A stretch of 64,000 bases of DNA, from positions 372,001 to 436,000 of the forward strand of contig NZ_AP023321.1 of assembly GCF_015140235.1 (NCBI RefSeq). Reading direction: 5' to 3'. Within the stretch, counting starts at the first letter, position 1. Each line of letters opens with the position of its first letter. This stretch comes from Solibaculum mannosilyticum. GTDB taxonomy: Bacteria; Bacillota; Clostridia; Oscillospirales; Acutalibacteraceae. A program made the translations under genes and the position numbers. Below the pieces are notes generated by a model that did no database searches, had not been told where the DNA came from, and was given only the letters and a program-made list of their open reading frames with translations. Below are positions 33,901 through 41,604 of the stretch, one piece after another.

Positions 33901-35263
33901 GATGAGCCAGTCGGCCTGGCCGTCGACAGTATGGCAGATCTACGACTATTACTACGACACCAATGCCGGATACTACGCGTTAAAGACAGCCAGCCAACCT
34001 CTCAACATCATCTGGAACCCGACTCAGGAATCGGCACAAAACGAGACGGTCGGCCCCATGTACAATCCCAATCCCAACACCATCTCCATCACCAACGACA
34101 CCGGGAAGGAATACACCGATCTGACCGCCCGCATACGCATTTACGACATGAACGGCAACCTGCTCAGCACCCAGGAGGAGACGGCTGAAACCATAGCGGT
34201 AGACGAAGTGAAGCCTATGTTTGCCGTGGAATGGCCCACAGGAGAGGACGTCACACCCATTAAGTTCATGCAGTGTGAGATCGTGGATGCCGACGGCAGC
34301 ATCCTGGCCAGCAATTTCTATTGGGAGAACACCGAATCCTACCGGGACTACCAGGCCATGAGTACCTTGGAACAGGCCCAGCTGGATGGACAGGTCCTGT
34401 CGGTCGATACCGAGGGCGATGTTTACCGTTACACCATTCAGGTGAGCAACAACACCGAGATTCCCGCCGTCATGACCCGCGTCAAGACCATGCAGCCCGA
34501 CGGGACGGAATTGGTGCTCCCCACCTACTATTCCGACAACTATTTTGCCCTGATGCCCGGCCAAACCAAGGAGATCTCCGTGGAGTTCGACAAAGATAAA
34601 CTCCAAGGGGAAGCGCCCATCTTCAAGATGGAAGGCTTCAATACCGCCGAAGCCCAAATCGAAGCAAAGGAAGAATTCGAGATCACGGTAGAGACCGATA
34701 AAGATTCCTATCTCACCAATGAGAGCATCATCATGACCATCGTGACTCCCGACGATGTGGATCGCGTGGGCCTGAAGAACGAGAGAGGAAAATATCTGGG
34801 GATCCAGAAGATGGCTGTCCGAGTGGAGCCTGGACGCCGGATCTGGACCGTCACTACCAGCGTGGGTACGGCCGGCGACAACCGTCAGATCAGCGTTGTG
34901 GTGCACACCGCCGACGGATGGAGCGATCCAGTAGCCACCGCTACAATTGATGTAAGCATCGCGCCGCCGGAGGTAGAACCCAAGCTGCTAGAGGTATCGG
35001 CTGACAAATACAATGCAGGGGTCAATGAAGACATCATTGTCACTGTGGAAACCACCACCAGTGTGGAAAAGATAAGCCTTCAAAATGAACGGGGCAAAGG
35101 CTTTGGATGCACGGTCCTAAGCAAAGAGGATCGCGGGGACGTCCGCACTTGGAAGATCAAGTTCTGCATTGGCACAGCCGGAAACCGTCAGGTAACGGTG
35201 CTCGGAAAATGGGAAGGAGGCCTCTTGGAGGATACCCTCCCGCTCAACTTTGTCATCCGGTAA
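30998..35263 (+). CDS. Secreted multidomain GH2 glycosidase B
   Basis: 1421 residues; AAGGAG lies 8 bases before the ATG. The signal peptide ends near STA-TLS. N-terminal F5-8C domains span about 35-325, the GH2 sugar-binding domain follows (with GWDWVPTIRGRNIGLY near 515), then the Ig-like domain and the barrel. The acid/base is E797 (ARNEGIPP) and the nucleophile E875 (HTERGMPN). The last 200 residues (1225-1421) are two copies of the shared module (ETDKDSY...NERGK...GTAG). It is closely similar to GH2 A through the catalytic core but lacks the inserted and terminal F5-8C domains. It has its own promoter and terminator. The same substrate class as A is expected; the difference in accessory domains suggests a different place or partner at the cell surface. 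Confidence 0.88.
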   Translation: MKKSRRILSIGLALTMVAGMMISTSPVSTATLSSGEERNLAYHRMAYQSSAVDFNETAQLITDGIVGEDITWSAPTLTSPSGSTSGMFDDMIYSGGSGSASEENPLILQFTPSKPTAVTRYDISARAGSNAPGNWTFEGSQDGENWDVLDTVEGNTFDTYRSNGSWATLDFPIDNQTVYSYYRLRITGSATGSGYLNVAEVDFFESSKYGDYVNLKYSPFVSRWTSEGAGEQWVYVDLGAESTFDELRLTWSEENYATKYQIQVSDDAENWKTVANVKNQKGGAVSNKIPTKTARYVRVLMEESAGDKYSLQEMEVIGTNDLSYTIDPMPGESEDGTQPLTGGNWKVERESAIGDVNGEEVASASYDDSTWLPAVVPGTVLTSYLEAGAVPDTNVSDNQLAVSDSYFRSNFWYRNNFVVPKEKQGQKVLLNFDAVSWKAVVYFNGQELGEINGAYTRGQFDVTDLVNYGEKNYLAVRIIAPEHPGLTTCQDADTTNTNGGMLGADNPSIHASVGWDWVPTIRGRNIGLYDDVFLSYREGDIHLTDPWIETVFDKDDEGNVDLSKAHLTVRTEVTNPTDSEKTATVQGTIQPGNIDFSQGNITLAAGETKEVAIQVDVDEPQVWWPNTYGDQPLYTCEIQSATGSSWWPTIEDTQTFQFGIRQLEFTRTGEQGSGWGSSNSSALNLYCNGVRIFLKGGNWGMDDSNLAADAEDYDTKVRLHAEANFTMIRNWVGQTWKEEFYDACDKYGILIWDDFWLANPSDGPDPVDREMFFDNATDKIKRNRKHPSEAIYCARNEGIPPADIQEFLTSTVAGKANIGNDGVEEVGSLDGSRYYVKASNKEDFGINGEGPYTVQTPRNYFSSSNAGANPQLHTERGMPNFPAYESISKMLGEDHQWPMDDVWGIHDFANSGAQNARQFKSFMYAYEAEENIDNLKDFSRIAQMVNYEGHKAMFESFAEDNSSGLLMWMSQSAWPSTVWQIYDYYYDTNAGYYALKTASQPLNIIWNPTQESAQNETVGPMYNPNPNTISITNDTGKEYTDLTARIRIYDMNGNLLSTQEETAETIAVDEVKPMFAVEWPTGEDVTPIKFMQCEIVDADGSILASNFYWENTESYRDYQAMSTLEQAQLDGQVLSVDTEGDVYRYTIQVSNNTEIPAVMTRVKTMQPDGTELVLPTYYSDNYFALMPGQTKEISVEFDKDKLQGEAPIFKMEGFNTAEAQIEAKEEFEITVETDKDSYLTNESIIMTIVTPDDVDRVGLKNERGKYLGIQKMAVRVEPGRRIWTVTTSVGTAGDNRQISVVVHTADGWSDPVATATIDVSIAPPEVEPKLLEVSADKYNAGVNEDIIVTVETTTSVEKISLQNERGKGFGCTVLSKEDRGDVRTWKIKFCIGTAGNRQVTVLGKWEGGLLEDTLPLNFVIR

Positions 35264-35320
35264 GGAGGCATTGCTTATTTTACTGAGGTAGAATAGAAAT
35301 TTTAAGGAGGCCTTTTACAG

Positions 35321-35358
35321 CGCCCTGCCGCATTCCGGAGATGCGGCAGGGCGTCTTT
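35321..35358 (+). terminator. Terminator of GH2 B
   Basis: CGCCCTGCCGCAT pairs with ATGCGGCAGGGCG, then TCTTTTC. Confidence 0.92.
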
Positions 35359-35394
35359 TCTGGAGGCTTTGAGGGAGAAATTCAGGAAACCCGG

Positions 35395-35423
35395 TTGAAT
35401 CTGGGAAGGGGATGGGCTATAAT
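35395..35423 (+). promoter_or_regulatory. Promoter of the solute-binding lipoprotein gene
   Basis: TTGAAT (35395-35400), 17 bases, TATAAT (35418-35423). It rules out the upstream in-frame ATG at 35412. Confidence 0.75.
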
Positions 35424-35519
35424 AAATTTATGCGGCGGCGAGTTCTCAGGGCTCGACGTCTGTTTTGTTTCAGAAGGAAAACCGACTCTTTTGCTTTTGG
35501 TATAGAAAGGAATGACCCA

Positions 35520-37034
35520 ATGAATCGTTGGATCACAAAGACAGCTATTGTGCTGGCGGTATGCCTCAGCTTCAGCGGATGCAGCATGCTGGAGGACGGA
35601 GCATCCAGCAGCGCAGAGAGCAGCCAAGTATCGTCCGTCTCGTCTCAGCCGGAAGAACAGGAGGGTGTGATCAAGCAGTCGGTGCTCAAGATCAGTTATG
35701 ACAGCGGCGATTCTCTCAATCCCTACACCGCCCAAAACCGGCTCAATCTGGATTTGTCCACCTTGCTTTATTCCTCTCTGGTCCGGCTGGATGCCTCTTT
35801 GAATCCCAGCTATGATCTGGCGTCGGATATTCAATTGGACGGTACACAGTGCATCGTCACCCTGCGGGAGGCCCTGTTTTCCGATGGATCGACGGTAACG
35901 GCCGAAGATGTGGTGGCTTCGATGCAGCTGGCCATGGAAAGTACTACCTACAGCGGGCGGTTTCAAAACGTGGACTCGGTACAAGCACAAGACGGCAATG
36001 TGGCAATTCATCTGAAGAGCGCCGATCCGTACTTTGTCAGCACGCTGGATTTTCCCATCATCAAGCAGGGGACAGAGGAATCCCCGGTGGGAAGCGGCAG
36101 ATATGTGTATGAAAAGGACAGCGCATCGGCAAAGCTGACGGCCAATCCCAACTACTACGGCGGGGAGATGTCGCTGAGCACTATTGAACTCGTCCATATG
36201 GCCGATCAGGAGGCCATCCAACACGCGTTGGAGATTAATATGCTGAGCTTTTACGTCACCGATCTTTCAGACGGCTCCACTCCAGGGCGTTTTGCGGCCG
36301 CAACCCAGCAGCTCCAGCTCCCCAATCTGGTGTATGCCGCTATTTCGCCCAAGCTGGATTCCACCGAGACGTCTGCCATAAAACGCGCTATCTCCCTGGC
36401 CGTCGATAGGGAACAGATGGCGCTGCAAGCCTATTCCAGCTATGCCGCAGCAGCTACGACACCCTTTATGCCGGGATGGACGGGCATCCAGGAGGTGGAG
36501 GGCTGGAGTAGTACCGCCGACACCAAAACCGCACAGGAGCTGCTCAATGCAGAAGGGTATCAGAGGGAGGAGGCAACTTCCCCATTAACGAAGGACGGCA
36601 AGACGTTGACGGTGGAGATCCTGGTCAATGAGGAAAACACCGCCCGTGTACAGATTGCCCAATTGATGGCCCAGTCCTTGAATGATCTGGGCATGAGCGC
36701 GTCGGTCAACTCCTTGCCCTTTGACCAGTACCAGACAGCCATTGAACGCGGCAAATACGACCTTTACATCGGTGAGATGAAACTCTCCCCCAACATGGAT
36801 TTATCCGCTTTGGTGGAGGGGGATGCCCAAGCAAAGGAACAGTTTGACACCCTGCGTTCCGGCGGCATTACCATGCAGCAATATGTGGATGGATTTGAGG
36901 AAAATCCGCCGTTTCTCCCGCTGTGTTACCGCAAGGGGATGATGGCCTATTCCCGCAACATCGGCGGCGTGGAGAACTCCTCTTACGCCGATCCCTTCCG
37001 TGGAATTGAGTCCTGGACTCTGGGAGGCAATTGA
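35520..37034 (+). CDS. Family 5 (peptide/nickel-type) ABC solute-binding lipoprotein
   Basis: 504 residues from ATG 35520 (GAAAGG 9 bases upstream). The lipobox is LSFSG-C (about 17-21), followed by a Ser/Glu tether. SBP_bac_5 features: SLNPYTAQNRLNLDLSTLLYSSLVRLD, FSDGSTVTAEDVVASMQLAM, RAISLAVDREQMALQAY, LLNAEGY and YDLYIGEMKLSPNMDLSAL, each shown in part. It should capture an oligopeptide or similar ligand outside the membrane. No permease or ATPase genes are next to it, so it is an orphan that must share a transporter encoded elsewhere. It is monocistronic by promoter position; no strong terminator follows. Confidence 0.88.
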   Translation: MNRWITKTAIVLAVCLSFSGCSMLEDGASSSAESSQVSSVSSQPEEQEGVIKQSVLKISYDSGDSLNPYTAQNRLNLDLSTLLYSSLVRLDASLNPSYDLASDIQLDGTQCIVTLREALFSDGSTVTAEDVVASMQLAMESTTYSGRFQNVDSVQAQDGNVAIHLKSADPYFVSTLDFPIIKQGTEESPVGSGRYVYEKDSASAKLTANPNYYGGEMSLSTIELVHMADQEAIQHALEINMLSFYVTDLSDGSTPGRFAAATQQLQLPNLVYAAISPKLDSTETSAIKRAISLAVDREQMALQAYSSYAAAATTPFMPGWTGIQEVEGWSSTADTKTAQELLNAEGYQREEATSPLTKDGKTLTVEILVNEENTARVQIAQLMAQSLNDLGMSASVNSLPFDQYQTAIERGKYDLYIGEMKLSPNMDLSALVEGDAQAKEQFDTLRSGGITMQQYVDGFEENPPFLPLCYRKGMMAYSRNIGGVENSSYADPFRGIESWTLGGN

Positions 37035-37090
37035 GGATCGGGATTTTTCCTAAAAATTGGGCAAACTTGTATAGAAGTAAGGAAAATGAC

Positions 37091-37120
37091 TTGCTTTTTC
37101 TCTAGTCAATTTGTTAAAAT
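37091..37120 (+). promoter_or_regulatory. Promoter of asp23-fakA-recG
   Basis: TTGCTT (37091-37096), 18 bases, TAAAAT (37115-37120); the leader of about 150 bases includes a GGGATTG/CAATCCC stem (about 37160-37190). Confidence 0.45.
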
Positions 37121-37274
37121 AAAAGAGTAAAACCATTTGCCCTATTCCGTGAAGCGGAGGGGATTGAAATGAATTGTAACCTCCAATCCCGCATCGGATA
37201 GCCGACTCCGTCTATTTTGCCGGGATAAGGCATGTTTGAACCATTGCTGTAATAGTTAATAGAGGAGGCATTTC

Positions 37275-37649
37275 ATGATCAAGCTGGAAAATGCGTGGGG
37301 GACGATTTCCATCTCTCAAAGGTATTTTACCAAGCTGGTGGCCCATGTGGTATCCTCCTGCTATGGCGTGGCCGATTTAGAGGCCAGAAGTCCGGCGCAG
37401 GAGCTTAAGACCTTTGTGGGCGGCAGCGTGCCGGATAAAGGAATCCGCGTGTGGTCGGATCATGAGGGCCTGTTTGTGGATGTGCATATTGCCGTGACCT
37501 ATGGGGTCAATATCGCAGCCATCAGTCAGAGCATTGTGGAAAAGGTAGGCTATGAGGTGGAACGAGCCGCAGGTCTGCCGGTGAAGAAGGTCCATGTGTA
37601 TGTGGATAAATTGGTCAAAGCGTCTCAGGATGCCTCAGGGCTTGATTGA
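37275..37649 (+). CDS. Asp23/Gls24 family (YloU-like) protein
   Basis: 124 residues; GAGGAGG lies 7 bases before the ATG. It is a complete small Asp23 domain (GTISISQRYFTKLVAHVVSSCYGV, then VDVHIAVTYGVNIAAISQSIVEKVGYEV, each in part). The gene order asp23-fakA-recG is conserved across Firmicutes. Members are linked to the envelope and to alkaline or envelope stress, and in this order probably to fatty-acid use. The rpmB gene that often lies upstream is absent here. Confidence 0.92.
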   Translation: MIKLENAWGTISISQRYFTKLVAHVVSSCYGVADLEARSPAQELKTFVGGSVPDKGIRVWSDHEGLFVDVHIAVTYGVNIAAISQSIVEKVGYEVERAAGLPVKKVHVYVDKLVKASQDASGLD

Positions 37650-37732
37650 AGGAATTAAGGTACCGATGAGCATCGGTGAAGGACGGCCTTGTTTTCGGAC
37701 GAGGCCTGCGATATGAGGAGGGAGTTCTCTAA

Positions 37733-39385
37733 GTGATTACAGGTGCACAGTTGCGGGACGCGTACATCTCGGCGTCCAACTTGATTGGCAATGAAAAGCA
37801 GAAGGTGGATGAACTGAATATTTTCCCTGTTCCCGATGGGGATACAGGTACCAATATGTCTATGACCATCGCTTCGGCGGCCCGGGAGGTATCCCGATTT
37901 GAGGACGGCGGTATCGGCCAGTGCGCCAGTATAGCAGCATCGGCATTGCTGCGCGGCGCCCGAGGAAATTCCGGCGTTATTTTGTCTCTTTTATTCCGCG
38001 GCTTTGCCAAGGGACTTAAGGATGTCACAGAGGCGGGCGGACAGCAGCTGGCCGATGCCTTGGCCATTGGGGTGGAGGCGGCTTATGGAGCCGTCATGAA
38101 GCCCACGGAAGGCACCATCCTGACGGTGGCCCGAGTGGCGGCGGAAGAAGGAAAGAGCGCCGCCGTCAAGGGGGCATCGGCGGTAGAGGTGTGGGAAGCT
38201 ATGTGCGAGGGCGCCCATCGGGCGCTGGCAGCCACTCCGGAGCTTCTCCCTGTGTTAAAGAAGGCGGGCGTGGTGGATGCCGGCGGCAAGGGACTGACCT
38301 TGATTTTAGAGGGCATGCTGTCGGTGTTCCAAAAGGGGATCGTCATCCCATCGGAGAACGTGGAAGAGCAGCAGCCGGAAGTATCGGTCAAACGTGCTGT
38401 AGCTGAATGGGAAGGCGAGATCACCTTCACTTACTGCACGGAATTCATCGTGGGCCGCGGGGATCAAAAGGCAGAAGAAGACGCTAAGAATCTGAGGGCT
38501 TATTTGGAATCCATCGGCGACTGTGTGGTTGTGGTGGACGACGATGAGATCATTAAGGTACACGTCCACACCGATGGACCGGGCAATGCGTTACAGGAGG
38601 GCCTGAAATACGGCCAGCTGCTCACGGTGAAAATTGAGAATATGCGGGAACAAAAGCGCCGTGCCGAGGAAGAAGCTGCGGCAGCAAAACCTGAAAAACA
38701 AAGGCTGGAGCGTGCAGAGCCGGAGAATGACGTGGGATTTGTAGCGGTATCGGCAGGGGAAGGAATCAACGGGCTTTTCCGCGATTTGGGATGCGATCAG
38801 ATTGTCAGCGGCGGCCAGACCATGAATCCTTCCACAGAAGATATCTTGGAAGCGGTCCAGGCGGTGCCGGCTAAGACGGTGTACGTCCTGCCCAACAATA
38901 AGAACATCATTATGGCGGCCGAACAGTCGGTGGAATTGGCCGACCGGAAGGTAGTGGTGGTGCCTACCCGTACCATTCCGCAGGGCCTTTCGGCTATGCT
39001 GAGTTTTGATCCCGACCGTCCGCAAGAGGAGAATCTGCTGGATATGGTGCGGGCAGCCGAACATGTATCCACCGGCCAGGTCACTTTTGCCGCCCGTGAT
39101 TCGGAATACGACGGCCATCGGATCAAAGAAGGGGAGATCATCGCCCTCAACAACGGCAAATTGACCTTCTCGGAAAAGACACCTGTGAAAGCCGTCACAA
39201 AGCTTGCGAAGACCATGATTAAGAAGGATTCCAGCTTTGTCACCATCATCTATGGGGAAGGCATCACCGATGAAGAGGCCGAAGAAGCACGCAGTGTCAT
39301 TGCATCCAAGGCGGGTGATAACGTAGAAGTCACCATGGTAAACGGCGGCCAACCCATTTATTATTTTATTCTGTCGGTGGAATAA
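37733..39385 (+). CDS. fakA: Fatty acid kinase FakA (DAK2/YloV)
   Basis: 550 residues, GTG start with GGAGGGAG upstream. The N-terminal DhaL/DAK2 kinase domain (1-200) has the metal/ATP signature NIFPVPDGDTGTNMS and SALLRGARGNSGVILS. A middle linker domain (about 205-310) contains TYCTEFIV and VKVHVHTDGPG-type sequence. The C-terminal DegV-like domain starts near 330 (VAVSAGEGINGLFRDLG, GGQTMNPSTEDI, LPNNKNI). FakA phosphorylates fatty acids bound to DegV/FakB proteins for phospholipid synthesis; a DegV protein is encoded at 12115. It is in an operon with asp23 and recG. Confidence 0.95.
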   Translation: MITGAQLRDAYISASNLIGNEKQKVDELNIFPVPDGDTGTNMSMTIASAAREVSRFEDGGIGQCASIAASALLRGARGNSGVILSLLFRGFAKGLKDVTEAGGQQLADALAIGVEAAYGAVMKPTEGTILTVARVAAEEGKSAAVKGASAVEVWEAMCEGAHRALAATPELLPVLKKAGVVDAGGKGLTLILEGMLSVFQKGIVIPSENVEEQQPEVSVKRAVAEWEGEITFTYCTEFIVGRGDQKAEEDAKNLRAYLESIGDCVVVVDDDEIIKVHVHTDGPGNALQEGLKYGQLLTVKIENMREQKRRAEEEAAAAKPEKQRLERAEPENDVGFVAVSAGEGINGLFRDLGCDQIVSGGQTMNPSTEDILEAVQAVPAKTVYVLPNNKNIIMAAEQSVELADRKVVVVPTRTIPQGLSAMLSFDPDRPQEENLLDMVRAAEHVSTGQVTFAARDSEYDGHRIKEGEIIALNNGKLTFSEKTPVKAVTKLAKTMIKKDSSFVTIIYGEGITDEEAEEARSVIASKAGDNVEVTMVNGGQPIYYFILSVE

Positions 39386-39488
39386 GCGTCTGGTAGCACT
39401 TTGATAGGGGGGAGGTTCCCAGGCTGTGGCGATACAGCTTGAGGGCTTCCCCTTTTTTAACGGAGTCCTGGAAAGGAGGGGAATCAGA

Positions 39489-41531
39489 ATGGAGAAAAAG
39501 GAAACCCGTTCCATCCGTACACTCAAGGGGGTGGGAGAACAGCGGGCGGCAAAATACGCGAAGCTGGGTATTGAGACAGTGGAGGATTTGCTTCATCACT
39601 ATCCCCGCAGCTATGAGGACTGGAGTGTTCTGACCCCTCTGGCCGAAGCGGTATCTGATACGGTATGCTGTATCCAAGCCGAAGCAATGTCAGCTCCGGC
39701 AGCTCATTATATCCGCAAGGGCATGACGCTCTACCAATTCATGGCAGTGGATGGGGCGGCTAAAATGAAGGTCACCATCTTTAACAACCGATTTGCCGCC
39801 GACCGCATCCGGGCGGGACATAACTATCTTTTTTACGGCAAAGTCACCGTCCGGGGCAGGACGAGGGAGATGAGCTCCCCTGAGATCCAGCCTGCTGAGA
39901 TGGGGGCCAGTATCCGCCCGGTCTATCCACAGACCGAGGGTCTCTCCAGCCGCATGATTGAGACGGCGGTACGTCAGGCGTTCTACGTGTGGGAGGATGG
40001 CCTTTCCGACCCCTTGCCGGAGGCTTTGCGTCAAGAGTACGCATTGTGCCACCTCCGCTATGCCATAAGAAACGTTCATTTTCCAAAATCACATGAGACG
40101 TTGGCTGTAGCACGTCGGAGATTGGTGTTTGAGGAGCTACTGGTTCTGCAGCTGGGTATGGCCATGCTGCGCAGTCGGGGGCGGAATGGACAGGCGCCGA
40201 AATTGAATGTGGATAAAAGCAAAGAGTTCTTTTCCATGCTCCCCTTTGCACCTACCGATGCCCAACGCCGGGCGGTATCCGAGGCCGTAGAGGACATGCG
40301 AACCGGCATCCCCATGAGCCGGCTGCTGCAAGGGGATGTGGGATCGGGTAAGACGGCAGTGGCAGCCGCGTTGTGTCACACAGCGGCCGCCAATGGTTGG
40401 CAGAGTGCGCTGATGGCGCCTACCGGGATCTTGGCCGAACAACATTATCAGTCTCTGCGGGAATTGCTGGAACCCGCCGGCGTTCGAGTGGCTTTGCTGA
40501 CAGGCTCCACCACCGCCGCCCAGAAGCGGGATATCCTGGAGCAACTGAAGGAGGGAACCATCCAATTGGCAGTGGGGACTCATGCCCTGCTGCAAGAATC
40601 GGTGGTGTTTCAAAATCTGGGATTGGTCATCACCGATGAGCAGCACCGCTTTGGTGTAGAACAACGTGCAGCGCTTGCATCAAAGGGCCAAAATACCCAT
40701 GTCTACGTCATGTCGGCCACCCCGATCCCCCGGACGTTGGCCTTGATGATCTACGGGGACCTGGACATCTCGGTTCTGGATGAGCTTCCCCCCGGCCGCA
40801 AACCGGTGGCCACCTATGCCATTGATTCGAAAAAACGGATGCGGGCGCTGGGATTTGTCAAAAAGCATCTGGACGAAGGATACCAGGCCTACATCGTGTG
40901 CCCTTTGGTGGAGGAGGGGGAGGGGGATCTCAAAGCTGCCCAGCAGTATGCCCGATCTCTGGAGCAGGGGCCGCTGCGGGACTACCAAATCGGATTGGTG
41001 CACGGGCGCATGAAGCCTTCGGAGAAGGATAAAGTCATGGCCGATTTCTCATCCGGGAAGGTACAATTGCTGGTATCCACTACTGTTATCGAAGTGGGAG
41101 TCAACGTCCCCAACGCTGTGATTATGGTGGTGGAGAACGCCGAACGGTTTGGCCTCTCCCAGCTGCACCAGCTGCGGGGACGAGTGGGGCGTGGAAATGT
41201 ACAGTCCCATTGCATTTTGATTTCCGATGCCCAGAACGAACAAGCCAAACGCCGCATGTGGATCATGAGCCATCTGAGCGACGGATTTCAAATTGCCGAG
41301 GAGGATTTAAAGCTGCGAGGACCCGGCGACTTCTTTGGACAGCGTCAGCACGGCCTTCCAGCCTTAAAGATTGCCGACATGGCGTCCGATATGGCGGTGT
41401 TGCGGGAGGCCCAGGAGGCCGCTCACGCCATTCTCAAAGACGATCCCAATCTAGAGGCTTCTCAATATGAAGGGCTCCGCCGGGAGGTAGAAGGGCTGTT
41501 CGCCCAGGTGGGGGAACAAGGGTTAAATTAG
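39489..41531 (+). CDS. recG: ATP-dependent DNA helicase RecG
   Basis: 680 residues from ATG 39489 (GGAGG 9 bases upstream), the usual RecG length; an in-frame GTG at 39426 would add 21 unrelated residues. The wedge OB domain is about 60-160. Helicase motifs: LLQGDVGSGKTAVAAALC (Walker A near 282-289), MAPTGILAEQHY, ITDEQHRFGVEQR (DEQH near 383), MSATPIPRTLALM, TTVIEVGVNVPNA and LHQLRGRVGRG. It processes stalled forks and branched DNA. It is the third gene of the asp23-fakA-recG operon and ends at a strong terminator. Confidence 0.97.
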   Translation: MEKKETRSIRTLKGVGEQRAAKYAKLGIETVEDLLHHYPRSYEDWSVLTPLAEAVSDTVCCIQAEAMSAPAAHYIRKGMTLYQFMAVDGAAKMKVTIFNNRFAADRIRAGHNYLFYGKVTVRGRTREMSSPEIQPAEMGASIRPVYPQTEGLSSRMIETAVRQAFYVWEDGLSDPLPEALRQEYALCHLRYAIRNVHFPKSHETLAVARRRLVFEELLVLQLGMAMLRSRGRNGQAPKLNVDKSKEFFSMLPFAPTDAQRRAVSEAVEDMRTGIPMSRLLQGDVGSGKTAVAAALCHTAAANGWQSALMAPTGILAEQHYQSLRELLEPAGVRVALLTGSTTAAQKRDILEQLKEGTIQLAVGTHALLQESVVFQNLGLVITDEQHRFGVEQRAALASKGQNTHVYVMSATPIPRTLALMIYGDLDISVLDELPPGRKPVATYAIDSKKRMRALGFVKKHLDEGYQAYIVCPLVEEGEGDLKAAQQYARSLEQGPLRDYQIGLVHGRMKPSEKDKVMADFSSGKVQLLVSTTVIEVGVNVPNAVIMVVENAERFGLSQLHQLRGRVGRGNVQSHCILISDAQNEQAKRRMWIMSHLSDGFQIAEEDLKLRGPGDFFGQRQHGLPALKIADMASDMAVLREAQEAAHAILKDDPNLEASQYEGLRREVEGLFAQVGEQGLN

Positions 41532-41539
41532 AAAAGATA

Positions 41540-41579
41540 AGGCCGAAGGACATGTGAAATGCGTCCTTCGGCCTTTTTC
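41540..41579 (+). terminator. Terminator of recG
   Basis: AGGCCGAAGGAC (41540-41551) pairs with GTCCTTCGGCCT (41562-41573), followed by TTTTC. Confidence 0.92.
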
Positions 41580-41604
41580 ATAGGAAATAAAATAACGTCT
41601 AACG

